DNA from: Spartobacteria bacterium
GTDB taxonomy: Bacteria > Verrucomicrobiota > Verrucomicrobiia > Chthoniobacterales > UBA6821
Assembly: GCA_947471565.1 (NCBI GenBank)
Contig: CANIVT010000002.1
Coordinates: forward strand, 109,471 to 173,470
Direction of reading: 5' to 3'
DNA length: 64,000 bases
Part shown: positions 43,883 through 51,358 of the stretch, in pieces
How positions within the stretch are numbered: position 1 is the stretch's first letter
Layout of the letters: each line of letters begins with the position of its first letter
Made by a program: the position numbers and the translations under genes
The notes under the pieces: generated by a model
The model's input: only the letters and a program-made list of their open reading frames with translations
Databases searched by the model: none
What the model was told of the DNA's origin: nothing

Positions 43883-45823
43883 ATGTTCCAAACCGTCGTC
43901 ATTGAGAATCTCTGGCCCCAGATCGAGGGGGGCAAGTATCCAGTCAAGCGCGTCCCCGGGGAACCGGTCACCGTCTACGCCGACATTTTCAAGGAAGGTC
44001 ACGACGTTGTTTCGGCTGTGGTGAAATGGCGCGATGCCGGATCCAGAAAGTGGAACGAGACCCCGATGAGTCCGGTTGGCAACGACCGCTGGACGGCGAC
44101 CTTCCCCGCTGGCGCCGTCGGCTTCACCGAGTGGAGCATCGAGGCCTGGGGCGACACCTTCCTCTCCTGGGTCGAGGAGATCGGCAAGAAAGTGAAGGGA
44201 GGTGCCTCCTCACTTCCCACCGAAACCGCCGAGGGTGCGCTGATGATCCGCGCCGCCGCCGCGCGTGCCGGCAAGAATGCCGCCGCAAAGAAACTCCTCG
44301 CCCATGCCGAGGCTGTTACCTCCGCTACCGATCCGGCCGCCCTGCTTGCCGCCGGTTCCGCCGCCGAACTGGCACAGCTCATGGCCGAGTGGCCCGACCG
44401 CACCCTCGCCGCAAATTACACCCCGCTTCAGCGCGTCCGCGTTGACCGTCAGGGGGCGGCCTTCGCCGCGTGGTACGAGTTTTTCCCCCGCTCTGCCGAG
44501 GGAAAGGCCGACAGTGGCTCCACCTTCCGCGAGTGCCTCGGTCGCGTCGACGATGCCAAGGCGATGGGCTTCGATGTGATCTACTTCCCGCCGATCCATC
44601 CGATCGGCATCACCGCGCGCAAGGGGGCGAATAATTCCCTGACCTGCAAGCCGGGCGAACCCGGCGTCCCCTACGCCATCGGCGGACCGGCGGGCGGCCA
44701 CTGTGCCGTCGAGCCGGAGCTCGGAACGCTCGAGGATTTCGAGTGGCTTCTCGGCGAGATCCGCGCACGCGGCATGGAGGTGGCGCTCGATTTCGCGCTG
44801 AACTGCTCCCCCGACCATCCCTACGTGAAGGATCATCCCGAGTGGTTCTTCCACCGTCCGGACGGAACGATCAAGTACGCCGAGAACCCGCCCAAGAAAT
44901 ACGAGGATGTCTATCCCCTCGACTACCACAACGCCGGATGGAAGGCCCTCTGGAACGAGCTCCGCGATGTCCTGCTCTTCTGGTCGGAGCGCGGCGTGAG
45001 GATCTTCCGCGTTGATAATCCGCATACCAAGCCGGTCGCCTTCTGGGAGTGGGTCATCGCCGAGGTGCAGGCGAAATTCCCCGACGTTATCTTCCTGAGC
45101 GAGGCCTTCACCCGGCCCAAGATGATGCAGGTACTCGCCAAGATCGGCTTCACCCAGAGCTACACCTACTTCAGCTGGCGCAACAACCGCGCGGAGCTGG
45201 AGGAATACTTCACCGAGCTCACGCAGAGCCCGATGCGCGAGTACTTCCGCCCGAATCTCTTCCCCAACACGCCCGACATCCTCCCCGTCTACTTGCAGGA
45301 GGGCGGGCGGCCCGCCTTCATGATCCGCTCCGTGCTGGCCACGACCCTCGGTGGTGTCTACGGCATCTACAGCGGCTTCGAGCTCTGCGAGAATGCCGCG
45401 CTCCCCGGTCGCGAGGAGTACCTCGACTCGGAGAAGTACCAGTACAAGGGGCGCGATTGGAACGCCCCCGGCAACATCAAGCCGCTCATCACCCGCCTCA
45501 ACGCCATCCGCCGCGAGAACGCGGCGCTCCATCAGACCAATAACCTCTCGTTCTTCGGATCCGACAACTCCGCGATCCTCTGCTACCGCAAGTGGTCCCA
45601 CGACCACGCCAGCCAGATCCTCGTCATCGTGACGACCGACTTCCGCAATCCGCAGAGCGGCTGGATCGATGTCCCGACGGGGGATCTCGGCCTGCCACCC
45701 GATTCGGCCTACCAGATTGAGGATCTGCTCACCGGAGAGGTGTTTGCTTGGAGGGGGGCGAGGAATTATGTGTCGCTGGAGCCGGGGGGGCGCATAGCCC
45801 ATATCCTCCGCATTAAGCGGTAG
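43883..45823 (+). CDS. glgE: Alpha-1,4-glucan:maltose-1-phosphate maltosyltransferase GlgE
   Basis: GH13_3 enzyme that elongates alpha-glucan from maltose-1-phosphate. The 646-residue product starts with the N-domain block VVIENLWPQIEGGKYPVKRVPGEPVTVYADIFKEGHD, has the catalytic barrel with FDVIYFPPIHPIGITARKG, IFRVDNPHTKPVAFWEWVI (catalytic nucleophile Asp) and VIFLSEAFTRPKMM (acid/base Glu), and a C-terminal beta domain. No treS, pep2 or glgB gene is adjacent, so the donor supply is not shown. malQ, 18 kb away, also acts on alpha-glucans. Strong antisense open frames in this gene are codon-bias shadows. Confidence 0.95.
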   Translation: MFQTVVIENLWPQIEGGKYPVKRVPGEPVTVYADIFKEGHDVVSAVVKWRDAGSRKWNETPMSPVGNDRWTATFPAGAVGFTEWSIEAWGDTFLSWVEEIGKKVKGGASSLPTETAEGALMIRAAAARAGKNAAAKKLLAHAEAVTSATDPAALLAAGSAAELAQLMAEWPDRTLAANYTPLQRVRVDRQGAAFAAWYEFFPRSAEGKADSGSTFRECLGRVDDAKAMGFDVIYFPPIHPIGITARKGANNSLTCKPGEPGVPYAIGGPAGGHCAVEPELGTLEDFEWLLGEIRARGMEVALDFALNCSPDHPYVKDHPEWFFHRPDGTIKYAENPPKKYEDVYPLDYHNAGWKALWNELRDVLLFWSERGVRIFRVDNPHTKPVAFWEWVIAEVQAKFPDVIFLSEAFTRPKMMQVLAKIGFTQSYTYFSWRNNRAELEEYFTELTQSPMREYFRPNLFPNTPDILPVYLQEGGRPAFMIRSVLATTLGGVYGIYSGFELCENAALPGREEYLDSEKYQYKGRDWNAPGNIKPLITRLNAIRRENAALHQTNNLSFFGSDNSAILCYRKWSHDHASQILVIVTTDFRNPQSGWIDVPTGDLGLPPDSAYQIEDLLTGEVFAWRGARNYVSLEPGGRIAHILRIKR

Positions 45824-45923
45824 GCTTGGTCTTTTGCGCTCTGGCTGTGTTGGCCTGCGCTCGCAGTATAATTTATACAGCTTCGCTTGCCCGCCTAGCT
45901 CTCCATCCAAGCTTGCGAGCCTT
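45822..45923 (+). repeat. ~100-bp hairpin-forming intergenic repeat, copy A4
   Basis: Starts inside the glgE stop codon (AGGCTTGG) and ends GCGAGCCTT. Inner bases CTGCGCTCGCAGTATAATTT and CTTCGCTTG match copy A3 almost exactly. A 25-nt block from 45834 differs by one base from 15712-15735. It is followed at once by the convergent HEPN gene of the accessory island. Confidence 0.75.
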
Positions 45924-45931
45924 GGGGAACA

Positions 45932-46756
45932 CTAATCCGGCAAGAGATCAAAATCTTGAGGATTGTTGTGATTGGGCACTTTTAGATCGGAGGGTTCAAT
46001 TCCCTCCAGAAGAGCCAAGCGATCAGCGAGCGGGGATTCTGAACCGACGATCTGAACGCCGTTGGATTTTTCATCAAGAATGAAGCTTGTGCGTCTCGGG
46101 CCAGCTGAAAATCGAAAGCCTTTCCCAAAATTCAGATTCGTAAAGATCGTTTCGAACAACTCCTTAATCTTCAGATATGAAGCATCGACAAATGAGGCCT
46201 CTATCAAGAGGCGATTTTCATGACTCTTGTCCAATCCTAGAGTCTTTTCGACCAACGGTTCTAGCCTTGCCCTATTCTTGGACTGATTGATGTATCCATT
46301 GCAATGGACAATGCAGTTGCGAATCTCCGAGATGTTTTCAACGGGGGTCCAATCAGAGATCCGTGCATCGATGACCTTTGACAGAAAGGTCCTTGAGGCA
46401 TCGGTGTAGGGATATCTTTTGATATCGCTGATATGGACAGTGATACTTTTATTCTGTTCGCAGAGGTGATTGCAGATGGATCTCAGGCAATGCTCGGTTG
46501 CCGAGTAGATGGCCGTGATGTGCCCATACCTCATGACCATGGGTAACTCCTCCTGAAAAGAGGAAGCATGACCGAAGTATCTCAACATTACCTCTAAAGC
46601 TTCTCCTTTAATTTCAGAAACCTCTTCATCGATTGCTTTCCGTTGCTGCTCCTCAGCTAGAGTCAGACCCTGCTCGCTAATGCGGATATACCTTCCAAGC
46701 AAAGCCAGCTCTGCTTCAACCTGACCACGAAATAGATCTAATATCGCTGCAGGCAT
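45932..46756 (-). CDS. Hypothetical protein with HEPN-type RX4H motif
   Basis: Not assigned to a named family. The 274-residue product contains EIRNCIVHCNGYI, with the RNxxxH pattern at Arg146-His151 that marks HEPN-fold RNases and toxins. The region before it is helical (AEEQQRKAIDEEVSEIKGEALEVMLRY..., MRYGHITAIYSATEHCLRSICNHLCEQ). No membrane helix or signal peptide. It lies 26 bases after the DUF3644 gene on the same strand and at the downstream end of the type I restriction operon. Composition is AT-richer than the core genes. It could be an effector, a regulator or an RNA-targeting defence component. Confidence 0.6.
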   Translation of the reverse strand: MPAAILDLFRGQVEAELALLGRYIRISEQGLTLAEEQQRKAIDEEVSEIKGEALEVMLRYFGHASSFQEELPMVMRYGHITAIYSATEHCLRSICNHLCEQNKSITVHISDIKRYPYTDASRTFLSKVIDARISDWTPVENISEIRNCIVHCNGYINQSKNRARLEPLVEKTLGLDKSHENRLLIEASFVDASYLKIKELFETIFTNLNFGKGFRFSAGPRRTSFILDEKSNGVQIVGSESPLADRLALLEGIEPSDLKVPNHNNPQDFDLLPD

Positions 46757-46782
46757 AGCGTAGGATTCCTATTAAATTGCGA

Positions 46783-47760
46783 TTACTTCTTTTTGTAGTG
46801 CTTATCAAACTCACTAAGAATATTTGCATTAAAGAATGGCTTCTTTGAGCTCTTTGAGTTGTTGGGATCTAGGAAGCGGATGATGCCGAATCGCTTGTCT
46901 TTAAGTAGGGGCTTCCTTATTTCGTGGTATTTGTTGGCGATTTTAAAGTCTACATAGCGTTTGCGACACTCTTTGGTTAAACGGTCGTAGTTCCAGGGGT
47001 AGCGCTCACCTATCTGCTCCTCGGTCAGTCGGATTTCAGGGGCGTTGGGATTATCGGTCAACTGTACGCCAAGAGCGTCCTTGGCTTTGGAGCGTGTGAA
47101 TTTGATGTCGATGTTGACGGTGACTGAATAGGGAGAATTTGCATCGTCTTCGGTAGGTTCAAGACTTTCGATGAACGAAAGAAACCTTTTTTCCTCAGAA
47201 TTTAGCACGATAGCTTCTGTATGATTGGGAAGCGCAACGAAAGAAAGAGGCATGAGGTAAAAATTGAACTCGGACATATCCCGCCCGAACCAGCTCTTGG
47301 TGGCAGCTACAAAGTTCTTTAGGCTAGCTGTTCCAATTTCCTGAAGGCGGACGGGGAATGCGCCAGATCGGTTGTAAAAGTGAATAGAAGAGTCCCTGAT
47401 CTCCATTAGTGCCTGGATATTTGCCCAAGCGTTTTCGTCGAAGGCTCTTGTCTCGACCAATTTCTTGGCAAGAAAATCAAGGCTGTGTGTGAAAGGATTT
47501 TTGGAACGGGTCAGCTTGATCTGGTGCTTCTTGCTCTTGGTTCCATCAAGTTTCCTGCGAGGCTCCATAATATAGAGGGAGCGAATCTGGTTTCTGTGAT
47601 CGGTCAGCCATTTGGCTTTGAGCAGCAATTCCCAGCCGTTAATGGCGAGAACGGCGAAGGCTTCTTCGCGGTAAAGAAAGTCTGGTTTGTTGTAGATCTC
47701 AATGGCGGCCACCGTGGCGGCAATTGCCCGATCCAGAAATTCTTTAGAACGCGCTTTCAT
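46783..47760 (-). CDS. DUF3644-family protein (HEPN-type)
   Basis: A 325-residue protein of the DUF3644 family, whose members often sit beside restriction systems. The N-terminal block KARSKEFLDRAIAATVAAIEIYNKPDFLYREEAFAVLAINGWELLLKAKWL is the family signature. ALMEIRDSSIHFYNRSG holds the RX4H motif at Arg122 and His127, and a later block KYHEIRKPLLKDKRFGIIR lies near the C-terminus. Its start overlaps the hsdS stop by four bases, so it is translationally coupled to hsdS. An RNase or toxin activity tied to restriction is the best inference, but no activity is proven for the family. Confidence 0.78.
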   Translation of the reverse strand: MKARSKEFLDRAIAATVAAIEIYNKPDFLYREEAFAVLAINGWELLLKAKWLTDHRNQIRSLYIMEPRRKLDGTKSKKHQIKLTRSKNPFTHSLDFLAKKLVETRAFDENAWANIQALMEIRDSSIHFYNRSGAFPVRLQEIGTASLKNFVAATKSWFGRDMSEFNFYLMPLSFVALPNHTEAIVLNSEEKRFLSFIESLEPTEDDANSPYSVTVNIDIKFTRSKAKDALGVQLTDNPNAPEIRLTEEQIGERYPWNYDRLTKECRKRYVDFKIANKYHEIRKPLLKDKRFGIIRFLDPNNSKSSKKPFFNANILSEFDKHYKKK

Positions 47761-49088
47761 GCGACTGGGGAGAAGGCTTCTTTGAGGATGGCCTGGAGGA
47801 GTTGGGAGGCGTGGGTGCGTGAATTATCGATTTCCGTTTCCAGTTCTCTGCAAGACTCCATCAGTGCCTCGACTCGCTCGACAATGGCAGCTTGTTCGGC
47901 GAGAGGAGGGAGGGGAAACATGAGTTCACTCAGGATCTCTAAGTTGATGTTTTTTTGTGCTGTTGCTGGCGCAAACTTCTCAATCGAAGTTCGTGTGAGC
48001 TCAATAAACAGCCTTGCGAATTCAGGGGTTCTTCCGTCGGCGGCAGAGACAAAAGCTACAACGCTATCTGGAAAACATGCTGGAAACTGGAGAAATCCAG
48101 TTTCGGCAATGTTTGCTGCAATGGTGATGCACATTGTGCCAGCGGGCCATAGACGACTCTGAGCAAGTCCGACTTGGTTGTAGTATCCTGTGCAGGTATC
48201 GATTTTGAATCCGTTATGTTTTGAGCGTGCTACGTCTCCAGTCTGAACAAAGGGAATGTCACCATCTTCAAATAGTCGCTGATCATTGCGTGGCCTGTGT
48301 TTGGATTTTCCTCGCTGAAAGATTCCAGAATGCCCCATCCGGCACCACTCCCAGCCCTTGGGGATTTCGAATGGGATTTCTTCCGGTTTGATGGGAGGCA
48401 GAGGCTTTTCTTTTTTGAGTTTCTTGGCGGCGATCAGCTTGGCCTTTTCAGCCTGGATCCGCTTGAGGAGTTCGCTGGCTGGTTCGGTGTCGGGATTTGC
48501 TGCACGCCATTCGGCGGTGAGTATTCCCTGAATGGCTTCCTGGAGAATGGCCTGTTTGAGCTTGGTAAGGAGGATCTCTTGGTGCCCGATTTCATGTTGG
48601 GCTACCAACAGTTGGCCCCGTGCAGAGTTGATTCGCTGAATCAATTCCTGCTGTTCAGTCAGCGGTGGAAGATCGATCTCGTAATTGAGGAAAAACGCCT
48701 CCTCTACTCGCTTGCGGTTCGTATTGCCTCGGCTGGCCTTGATGCAGGCTTCCAGGAACTGGGGAGATTGGAGAAAGGCATTGAAGAACTCTCTCTCCAC
48801 CTCGTTTTCATTAAGATCAAAGGCCAAAAAATCGTTGGTCACGATGGCCCCGTCCAGTTCATCCGGTATGATCCCAAAAGCCCCATTGCGGGCATCGATC
48901 CGACTTAGAATGAATTGGCCGGGTGAGACGACCCATTGGTTCTTGGTGCCGATTTCCGAGCCGCTTTTGGTGCCGCGAAGTTCAACGCCCCTGTAGTTGG
49001 TGCGAATGGTCACCTGTTTGTAGGTGACTTGATCCTGAACAGTGACCGGGGTCTTGTTCCGGGTAAGAATGTCCCGGATGCTCTTCAT
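47757..49088 (-). CDS. hsdS: Type I restriction-modification specificity subunit HsdS
   Basis: Gives DNA sequence specificity to the HsdM and HsdR complex. The 443-residue product has two target-recognition domains: the first about residues 1-165 (TIRTNYRGVELRGTKSGSE, IDARNGAFGIIPDELDGAIV), then a conserved helical spacer (LPPLTEQQELIQRINSARGQL...LLTKLKQAILQEAIQG), the second recognition domain from about residue 255 (PKGWEWCRMGHSGIFQRGKSKHR) and the closing helix LPPLAEQAAIVERVEALMESC. I chose ATG 49088, which overlaps the hsdM stop by four bases; the ORF extends to 49262 only by read-through of hsdM's shadow. The asymmetry of the two halves implies a bipartite target. Confidence 0.93.
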   Translation of the reverse strand: MKSIRDILTRNKTPVTVQDQVTYKQVTIRTNYRGVELRGTKSGSEIGTKNQWVVSPGQFILSRIDARNGAFGIIPDELDGAIVTNDFLAFDLNENEVEREFFNAFLQSPQFLEACIKASRGNTNRKRVEEAFFLNYEIDLPPLTEQQELIQRINSARGQLLVAQHEIGHQEILLTKLKQAILQEAIQGILTAEWRAANPDTEPASELLKRIQAEKAKLIAAKKLKKEKPLPPIKPEEIPFEIPKGWEWCRMGHSGIFQRGKSKHRPRNDQRLFEDGDIPFVQTGDVARSKHNGFKIDTCTGYYNQVGLAQSRLWPAGTMCITIAANIAETGFLQFPACFPDSVVAFVSAADGRTPEFARLFIELTRTSIEKFAPATAQKNINLEILSELMFPLPPLAEQAAIVERVEALMESCRELETEIDNSRTHASQLLQAILKEAFSPVA

Positions 49089-50521
49089 TCCTCCGCGTAC
49101 TGATTTTCGATTTTTGCAAGTGCTTCGGAAATTCGATCCTGAGACTTTCTGAAATCCTGAAGGCATTCCAAAACCGAATGTTCCAGTGTCTCGGTAGGAG
49201 TGCTTGGATTCTTTACATCCAGATCGAAGCCGGTCTTCAAGTCCTCGACTCGGATCTTCCACGCGACATCACTTTCCTCGCGGTTGTTCCACCAGGTGAT
49301 CAGGGGGGTAAATTCCTCAAGCTGGATGGGCTTTGTCTTGGAGTAGCTTTTCTGACCCTCGGGGAGGCGGTGCTCGTAATACCAGATCTCCTTGGTCGGG
49401 GTCCCTTTCTCAAAGAAGAGGAGATTCGTCGAAACAGTCGCGGGGTGGAAGGTGGACTGCGGGAGGCGGACGATGGTGTGGAGGTTGCAGTCGGTGAGGA
49501 GCTTTTCGCGGATGCGTTCCTTGTAGCCGTCTCCGGTGATGCAGCCGTCGGGAAGCACGATCGCAGCCCGGCCGCCCGGCTTCAGGAGCTGGATCATGAG
49601 AATCACAAAAAGGTCGGCGGACTCGCGGCAGCGGTAGGCGTGGGGGAAGTTGGTTTCCACGCCGTCATCGATGCCTGCTCCAAAGGGAGGATTGGCCAGG
49701 ATGACCTCGACCTGTTGCTTCGGGCCGATGGAGTTGTATTCGGTCTTGAGGCTGTCGACGTAGTGCCAGTCGGGAACCTCGATGCCGTGGAGGAACATGT
49801 TGGTGAGGCCCATTACGTAGGATACGGGCTTGAGCTCCCAGCCAGTGATGGTGCGCTGGAGGGTGGCCTCGTCCTCGAGGGTCTTCACCTCGGTATCGCG
49901 GATATGGTCGATGGCCGCACTGAGGAATCCCCCGGTGCCTGCAGCTGGGTCGAGGACGCGCTCTCCGAGACGCGGATTCGTCATCTGCGTCATGAACTGA
50001 GTGATGGCGCGCGGGGTGTAGTATTCCCCCTTGGCGCTGGCATCACGGAGCTCAAGGAGAATGGATTCGTAGATGGTGCCGAAGATGTGGCGGTCCTCGG
50101 AGTTGTTGAAATCGAAGCCGTTGAGCTCGTTGATGACCTGGCGCATCGCGTAGCCGGACTTCATGTAGTTATTGATCCCGAGGAAGACCTCTCGGACCAA
50201 CTCGGCTCGCTGAGGAGAGTGGGTAGAACTGAGTTTCCGAAGGCTGGCCACAAGCCCTTCGGTCGGATGGTCTATGAAGATCAGGAGTTCCTCGCCGGTG
50301 ATTCCCTCCGGATCGGTAGCCCAGTTTCTCCACTGGAACTTGGCCGGAATGACCGACTGGTAGCCGTCTCTGATGAGCTCAAGGGACTGGTCGTTCTCAT
50401 CGAAGATTTTCAGGAAGAGCATCCATCCAAGCTGCTCGATCCGCTGGGCATCTCCCGAGAGGCGGTCTTTGTTCCGCATGATGTTGCGGACGTTTTTGAT
50501 GATGGAGGCGATATTCGGCAT
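49085..50521 (-). CDS. hsdM: Type I restriction-modification methyltransferase HsdM
   Basis: N6-adenine methyltransferase of the system. The 478-residue product has the SAM-binding DPAAGTGGF at residues 191-199 and the catalytic NPPF at 277-280, preceded by the N-terminal helical domain (QRIEQLGWMLFLKIFDENDQSLEL) and followed by the C-terminal helices (RIEDLKTG-like RVEDLKTGFDLDVKNPSTP). It overlaps hsdS by four bases. Its ATG is preceded by a pyrimidine-rich heptamer leader (CTTCAGT type) in the 121-bp gap toward the ORF6N gene, so it may have its own promoter. hsdR is transcribed in the same direction upstream. Confidence 0.95.
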   Translation of the reverse strand: MPNIASIIKNVRNIMRNKDRLSGDAQRIEQLGWMLFLKIFDENDQSLELIRDGYQSVIPAKFQWRNWATDPEGITGEELLIFIDHPTEGLVASLRKLSSTHSPQRAELVREVFLGINNYMKSGYAMRQVINELNGFDFNNSEDRHIFGTIYESILLELRDASAKGEYYTPRAITQFMTQMTNPRLGERVLDPAAGTGGFLSAAIDHIRDTEVKTLEDEATLQRTITGWELKPVSYVMGLTNMFLHGIEVPDWHYVDSLKTEYNSIGPKQQVEVILANPPFGAGIDDGVETNFPHAYRCRESADLFVILMIQLLKPGGRAAIVLPDGCITGDGYKERIREKLLTDCNLHTIVRLPQSTFHPATVSTNLLFFEKGTPTKEIWYYEHRLPEGQKSYSKTKPIQLEEFTPLITWWNNREESDVAWKIRVEDLKTGFDLDVKNPSTPTETLEHSVLECLQDFRKSQDRISEALAKIENQYAEE

Positions 50522-50545
50522 GGGAAGCGGGAGAAAGATGGTTAG

Positions 50546-50566
50546 GCTGAAGACTGAAGGCTGAAG
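50546..50566. repeat. Heptamer tract (GCTGAAG/ACTGAAG) before hsdM
   Basis: GCTGAAG, ACTGAAG and GCTGAAG in exact 7-nt register lie about 25 bases upstream of the hsdM start. On the coding strand it reads CTTCAGC, CTTCAGT, CTTCAGC, identical to units before mutL. Its presence inside an accessory island shows that the repeats are not limited to core genes. Confidence 0.7.
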
Positions 50567-50642
50567 TGGATCAGGGGAGAACCACGAAAATCACGAAAGG
50601 CACGAAAAAGGGGGAAGGTGGGAAAGTGAAAGGGGAGAGGAA

Positions 50643-51287
50643 TCAGGCCTTCTTCTTCCTTTTCATCATGATCGTCTTCTTCGGCATCTTCTTAATGCTC
50701 ACGACGTCGTAAGCGGGAGGTTCTTCCTTCACATGGAAGCCCATTTCTTTATCCGGAAGGGCTGGGGTAGGTGGAGGATTCAGGAGGGGCTGAAGCTCCT
50801 GGATGATGAGTTTGAGGACTTCGTCGTGGTTGAGGAGCTTGGCATCGATCTCAGCAAGGCGCTTGAGGAGATCGGCATTGGCCATGAGGAACTCCCTCTG
50901 CTTGATGAAGGCTCGGACGACATACTGGCTCATCCGAACAGCCTCAGGACTGCTCAGGATGGTCGAGGCCATGATGGCGCCATGTTCGGTAAAGGCGTAG
51001 GGAGGGGTGCGGCGGCCGCCCCTGCTATCAACGGTAGCACCCTTATTATCAATCAGATATGTCTTTGTGGTCGCAATTTGCGACCGCAAAACCGCCCATT
51101 CCTCAGCGGTAAGCTGGAACATGAAATCTGCCGGGAATCGTTCCATGTTCCTTTTGACCTGCTCGTTGAGCCGCTTCACCGGAACGCCATAGAGTTCGGC
51201 CAGATCGGTATCGAGGATGACTTTCTGACCCCGGGTCGTCTGGATGAGATCATCGATGGGTTTTGGGGATTTCTGAGGCTTTGGCAT
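50643..51287 (-). CDS. ORF6N-domain protein
   Basis: A 214-residue protein with an N-terminal ORF6N domain (residues ~10-110), a DNA-binding domain of phage and mobile-element proteins, marked by KVILDTDLAELYGVPVKRLNEQVKRN, FPADFMFQLTAEEWAVLRSQIATT and GGRRTPPYAFTEHGAIMAS. A helical segment (SQYVVRAFIKQREFL...) and a Lys-rich tail (MKRKKKA) follow. It sits between hsdR and hsdM, same strand, with 121 and 71 bases of spacing. It might be a transcriptional regulator or an anti-phage sensor. Its presence inside a restriction operon is frequent in environmental genomes; the function is unknown. Confidence 0.87.
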   Translation of the reverse strand: MPKPQKSPKPIDDLIQTTRGQKVILDTDLAELYGVPVKRLNEQVKRNMERFPADFMFQLTAEEWAVLRSQIATTKTYLIDNKGATVDSRGGRRTPPYAFTEHGAIMASTILSSPEAVRMSQYVVRAFIKQREFLMANADLLKRLAEIDAKLLNHDEVLKLIIQELQPLLNPPPTPALPDKEMGFHVKEEPPAYDVVSIKKMPKKTIMMKRKKKA

Positions 51288-51358
51288 GGGAAGTAGGGAA
51301 TCAGAAATGAGTGATGGAGGTCTTAATTCTGGCGAATTCGCCCTAATTGCAAATCGGT

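Noticed and set aside
44210..45910. 566-codon open frame antisense to glgE
   Set aside because: Same reason; it covers a confirmed GlgE gene and runs into a repeat.
49089..49262. Longer N-terminus for HsdS
   Set aside because: The extra 58 residues overlap hsdM and lack any HsdS similarity; MKSIRDIL at 49088 gives the usual ATGA overlap.
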